Positions 60,801 to 64,000 of a stretch of 64,000 nucleotides of DNA are shown here, piece after piece. The translations under genes were made by a program, and so were the position numbers. Numbering within the stretch: position 1 is the first letter of the stretch; the number at the start of each line of letters is the position of its first letter. Origin of the DNA: Lineus longissimus (Eukaryota; Nemertea; Pilidiophora; Heteronemertea; Lineidae); NCBI RefSeq assembly GCF_910592395.1, contig NC_088313.1, positions 4,096,501 through 4,160,500 of the forward strand, written 5' to 3'. The notes under the pieces are model-generated. The model was given only the letters and a program-made list of their open reading frames with translations, had not been told where the DNA came from and made no database searches.

Positions 60801-62441
60801 CGTCCGTCTGCGGTTGATTCGCACTCATGAAACAGCTTCAGGTATGCACTACTATTCAAGAAGGAGGCTAGTGATTCGTAAATGGTTCCAATTTGTAACA
60901 TCGCCATTTGATGGTCGTAAAAAAATCAAAATATAATGTATGTCATGTATGTGGAGTTGGTTTTTGTGCTTTATACCACATTTAATATAGCAATGAGATG
61001 AATTCGACATGCTATTGGCACGATACCGGCTATCGAAGACCGACCGCAAGCACCCATTACGACATTAGCGCGATTCCCTCTTGCAACTAAATACAGCCGC
61101 CCTTTACTAATCAGATTTTCCGGTCATGATGGAATCTTTTATTGCTGAAATACTCCCAACCACAGTTCTAACGCGCTGCTTGTCCTCTTGCGACTATACT
61201 ATAATGAAGAGGGGTTAAAACGATCAGGAAGTCTCGGCTGGCCCTGCTTGATTACTCATCGAAGACGCTATCAAAAATTGATTAAGGCCGACCGGACATG
61301 CAGCGGATGGCAATCCCTGATTCAGCAGGGATGTCCTACATCATCAACTTGCATGTGAGTGTAATAATGTACGGACGGTGCAGTTTACATGTACATGTGT
61401 GTGATGAAACTGGAGTGTTTACTGCAGAAATGCAAGTCAATAACTTATTGTGTAGTTTCTGTCTAGTCTATTTCATGTACTCAATAACAGCTGTAAATTG
61501 CTTATTAAAAATCATATGACGAAAGGTTGTTTAAATGTGTGCGAAGTATCCACCGTGTTACACAAAAATGTACATATACATGTACTTGAATGTCTGCCTT
61601 AAATAACCATGAAGAAATTGTACTTTGTCATACTTGCAGCTGCATCAGAGTATATTTGACTGCAAGGATTTATAAATAAATTGTTATGCAATTATTATAA
61701 AAATTACATGGAATGGAAGAAAATATAAAAATAAATACATGTAACAAACAATAATTTCACAGGAAGAAACCCTAAACAATATTTGTGAGAGAGAGCTTCG
61801 AATTCTTGCTTACCTAAGAAAAGCCATCCATTCACAACCCCCGTCACAACTTGCCGCGCGTACAAGCTCAACCGAAAGTATGGAATGATGTTGTCAAAAA
61901 ACTGGGTGCGTAATGCCATGAGAGGTGGCTGGAACTTTCTTAAGTTATCCAGACATTTAAAAGACCAGGAAATATGTAAGCGTATAAATGTTTTCGAGAA
62001 TGAATCCATTAAGTATGTTTCGCGGGGAACATTTTTCGCGACCACCACCTCAGGAGAAAATAAATATATTAATGACCATGTTTGAGTGAAAGTCTTTACA
62101 AAGTCAACTGATGGGAATCGGTAAATTTGTTATTTCCTCAATGTTTTTCTTCAGTTATTGTCGTTTCATGTAAACTTTTCTGAACCAATTTCTCTACGGG
62201 TGCAAGATTAACCAAACTGATGTTGTTTCGCGAATCCTAACTTTCATGGTGAACAACAGTTCGTAATCTCGAACATATAAACGTACAAAAGCACAAGAAA
62301 TTTTCAAAATGAAAAATGTTTGCCTACCTTATATAAACGAATTGTTTATCCCCGTCCTTCCCTGGGCTGAGATCTAACAGGAACACGTAATTCCTCGGTA
62401 AGACGTCTCCACCGTCCAAACATTGTCTTATGTAAGTGGCA
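51668..62441 (-). CDS. 3' part of an unidentified membrane-type protein gene (four predicted exons)
   Basis: Predicted exons (complement): A 62441-62328, B 61938-61814, C 54118-54042, D 51886-51668. Junctions: A ends ATAAG|GTAGGC (phase 2); B enters after AACTTAAG with one base, completing an Arg codon, and ends TTAG|GTAAGC (phase 1); C enters after GCCTTAG with two bases and ends GGAG|GTAACG (phase 0); D enters after TTTATAG in phase 0 and runs to TAA. The joined product reads through CLDGGDVLPRNYVFLLDL (A), FFDNIIPYFRLSLYARQVV (B), a hydrophobic segment GWLFLGLGLTILTLNALI spanning B and C, a possible N-glycosylation site NFT, and a Tyr/Pro-rich C-terminus ending FTSGTFSWPLL. I do not recognise the family. 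The 7.7-kb B-C intron may hide exons. Exon A's left acceptor is poor, and a TAG stop lies just upstream in its frame, so the 5' end is unresolved. Confidence 0.45.
54042..54118 (-). CDS. Exon C of the unidentified gene
   Basis: 77 nt; encodes LGLTILTLNALINFTDNARH and the following YIWAE, continuing the hydrophobic segment begun in exon B. Its phase 1 entry and phase 0 exit match B and D exactly. Confidence 0.4.
56702..56861. mobile_element. Short DNA transposon with CAGTAGAACC termini
   Basis: 160 bp; CAGTAGAACCTCTCAATTAA at the left is mirrored by GGAGGTTCTACTG at the right, and GGACACC/GGTGTCC and AATAGAGAGGTGTCC repeats lie inside. The CAGTA...TACTG ends resemble pogo/Tigger-type elements, an inference from end sequence only. 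A TA target duplication is not clear. The minus-strand ORF across it (56714-57013) is incidental. Confidence 0.75.
58275..58545. mobile_element. Possible TTAA-type MITE relic
   Basis: Starts at TTTAAAGGCGTCCTCCCACC and ends in CAAATGTTGAACGAATGAAC followed by TGGCGTTTACG, resembling the ends of the 2449 element. Borders are approximate. Confidence 0.3.
59566..59615. repeat. Perfect inverted repeat with 12-bp arms
   Basis: CCGCAAACGAAC at 59566-59577 and GTTCGTTTGCGG at 59604-59615, with a 26-base loop. GC-rich flanks with GCAGCGATC words suggest a foldback or MITE relic related to the one at 7962. Confidence 0.75.
61814..61938 (-). CDS. Exon B of the unidentified gene
   Basis: 125 nt; pyrimidine tract plus AAG acceptor and a near-consensus TTAG|GTAAGC donor. 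Encodes KFQPPLMALRTQFFDNIIPY and then the start of the membrane segment VVNGWLFL. Phase 2 entry, phase 1 exit. Confidence 0.42.
62328..62441 (-). CDS. Exon A of the unidentified gene (5' border uncertain)
   Basis: 114 nt open in one frame, encoding ATYIRQCLDGGDVLPRN and YVFLLDLSPGKDGDKQFVYI. The donor is GTAGGC. The presumed acceptor AGAG|TGCC lacks a polypyrimidine tract. Immediately upstream a different frame is open (RARSRQAVVMLSRAATRV), so a missed junction or an indel is possible. Confidence 0.33.
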
Positions 62442-62699
62442 CTCTAGTGGCCGCCCTGCTTAGCATGACGACGGCCTGACGACTCCGAGCCCGTTGCCTC
62501 TGTATCTTAATCTGGCCAGGCTGCGGAATCGAGCATTCAAGATCGCGATACAAGTGAGAACGATACGGGGTGGCCACGCGGGATGAGGTGTTTGGTTAGA
62601 CGGAACCGCTTTCGATGATACTTTAGTGGTTGTTGGGGTGAGCGATGACAGAAGAATGAGTTCAAGAAACACTACACGTAGGTACATGCATTAACAAAT

Positions 62700-63188
62700 A
62701 CATATACATATTAAATTCCTCCTCTTTCGCATCCATGCCTTTAATGACTCTCTTCGTCAAAAATTGGAAATAGTATTTTAGCCTGGTACAATTCTTCCTC
62801 TTCACTTACGACTTACTGCTTAACACATATGCCTTCCACTTTACGTAACACATAATTTGTTTTAATTACTACTGTGACGAGACAACAAATTGGAAACAAA
62901 TTGTTTTGCATGACTGTGACGGTAACTGCTAAATAATTGACTCGTCTGAGGGATTGTTTCGGTTATTTGATGACACTAAAGTAATTTGGTTTCATTGCCC
63001 CGTCAACTGATAACTTAAGGTGCGCGCACGTATCACGATGACCTCCTTGTAGCCAAGCGACCAACGATCGGGCTGCTAAATACATGGCTGGGATGGATCA
63101 AAGTGGAATTAACTCTCATGATGTGATTGATTCTAAATCTACAGAGTCAGGCCATCACAGAAATATGCTTTTTTATAATATATTTCAG
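62700..63188. other. Gene-free stretch
   Basis: Nothing recognised between the signal-like ORF (62460-62687, minus) and the possible exon at 63189. Confidence 0.3.
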
Positions 63189-63318
63189 AAAATGTGGTTT
63201 CACTGGTCAGTTTAGAACTTGTATTTTAATAGGGCCAGATGAATGCGCGAGTGTCGATTTGGCGGATATGCTGTACAGAAGTAATTTTTCTCAGGCAATT
63301 CGTATTGGAATGTTTTAG
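63189..63318 (+). CDS. Possible terminal exon of a plus-strand gene
   Basis: Acceptor TAATATATTTCAG (T-rich) is followed by an open frame of 42 codons, KCGFTGQFRTCILIGPDECA then SVDLADMLYRSNFSQ, ending TAG. AATAAA follows at 63682-63687. No upstream exon was identified in the window and no family is recognised. Confidence 0.2.
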
Positions 63319-64000
63319 AATTTATTATGATATTTGTTAAGGATTTTTCTGAACACATATAAAATTTGGTGAGGATTGATTTGCCCTTATAGGGGTCCTT
63401 TTTTAACCAAAACCTATGTACAGCAATGCACACGTAATGTACACAGTGTCTAATACAGAGCTCTGGCCTGCTCAACAGAAACTTTTTTTTTGTTATGACC
63501 GTGACGCCGGCGATGACCTCTGAAGACAACTTTGTCATAATCAGTGTCCCTTTGTGCTTGGTTGCCGACAGAAGCACTATGCAACAAAACCTACAAGAAT
63601 ATGGAATATATATCTTTGTTTTTAAATATGTTCCGTGATGCAGTGATGAAATAGACAGCAACTTGCTGCATCTTTATAGACAATAAAACGATCTCCCAAA
63701 AAGCTGAAAATAGGCTGAGCATCTACAATTGTACCATCTATCACCTTCTATACAGCAACCTTTCTTGACAGAAACAATGCTTTCGCTTTGCTTTTCCATG
63801 TACTAAGTATGAAGACAGACTACTGGTCTTTCTGGCTCCTCACTAAATGATAATGACCCATAACTGCCCTATCGCACCAGCTAATTGGTCTGATAGGAAT
63901 TCATGTGAGGTTGGTTCACTAGCTTTATAGAAATCTACTAATTAACGCGTCGAATAAGTCATCGGACTGACGACTCTATCGAGTTGTAGGTAATTGTCAA
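63319..64000. other. Right edge of the window, no features resolved
   Basis: Apart from the AATAAA at 63682-63687 nothing is recognisable. The minus-strand ORF at 63212-63661 is a shadow of low-complexity AT-rich DNA. Confidence 0.3.

Larger units (their letters stand above)
54119..61813. other. Long putative intron, mostly without recognisable features
   Basis: Contains the TIR element at 56702-56861, MITE end fragments near 56020-56093 and 58275-58545, an AGATAAGA run at about 55431-55452, and the hairpin at 59566-59615. ORFs such as 56245-56553 and 59758-60057 have no supporting splice or domain evidence. Confidence 0.35.

Overview
The window is animal (eukaryotic) nuclear DNA: long AT-rich non-coding stretches, coding sequence split into GT-AG exons, a nuclear-type tRNA gene, a tRNA-derived SINE, several families of short inverted-repeat transposons and many mini- and microsatellites. 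The one confidently identified protein gene is a complete matrix metalloproteinase-21 (MMP21) orthologue, a family largely confined to animals. The frequent words TACATGTA and TAGGCCTA, the general repeat style and the invertebrate-like compact introns suggest a marine invertebrate (echinoderm, hemichordate, mollusc or similar). I cannot name the phylum from the sequence alone.

Layout. Positions 1575-10803 (minus strand) hold MMP21 in six coding exons with consistent splice phases, giving a 645-residue predicted protein: signal peptide, prodomain with cysteine switch, two basic furin-type sites, zinc protease domain and four-bladed hemopexin domain. Positions 10804-51667 are almost gene-free. 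They contain a tRNA-Ser(UGA) gene at 17902-17983, TTAA-flanked MITE-like elements (16651, 17071, 30146, 39813, 48268 and weaker relatives), a SINE with clear target-site duplication (47925-48215), four sizeable minisatellites (64-bp unit at 12788, 20-bp at 22435, 42-bp at 32066, 24-bp at 35965), ATC/GAT microsatellites, and a few unsupported ORFs.

Positions 51668-62441 (minus strand) hold what I read as the 3' part of a second, unidentified protein-coding gene. Four exon-like blocks have GT-AG borders and reading phases that fit one another (2, then 1, then 0), a hydrophobic membrane-type segment, and a canonical poly(A) signal after the stop. Its 5' end is unresolved. The last kilobase may contain the terminal exon of a plus-strand gene.

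No operons, CRISPR arrays or prokaryotic features are present. The only functional pathway that can be argued is MMP21, which in vertebrates acts in left-right axis formation downstream of the ciliated organiser. Nothing else in the window can be tied to that pathway from sequence.
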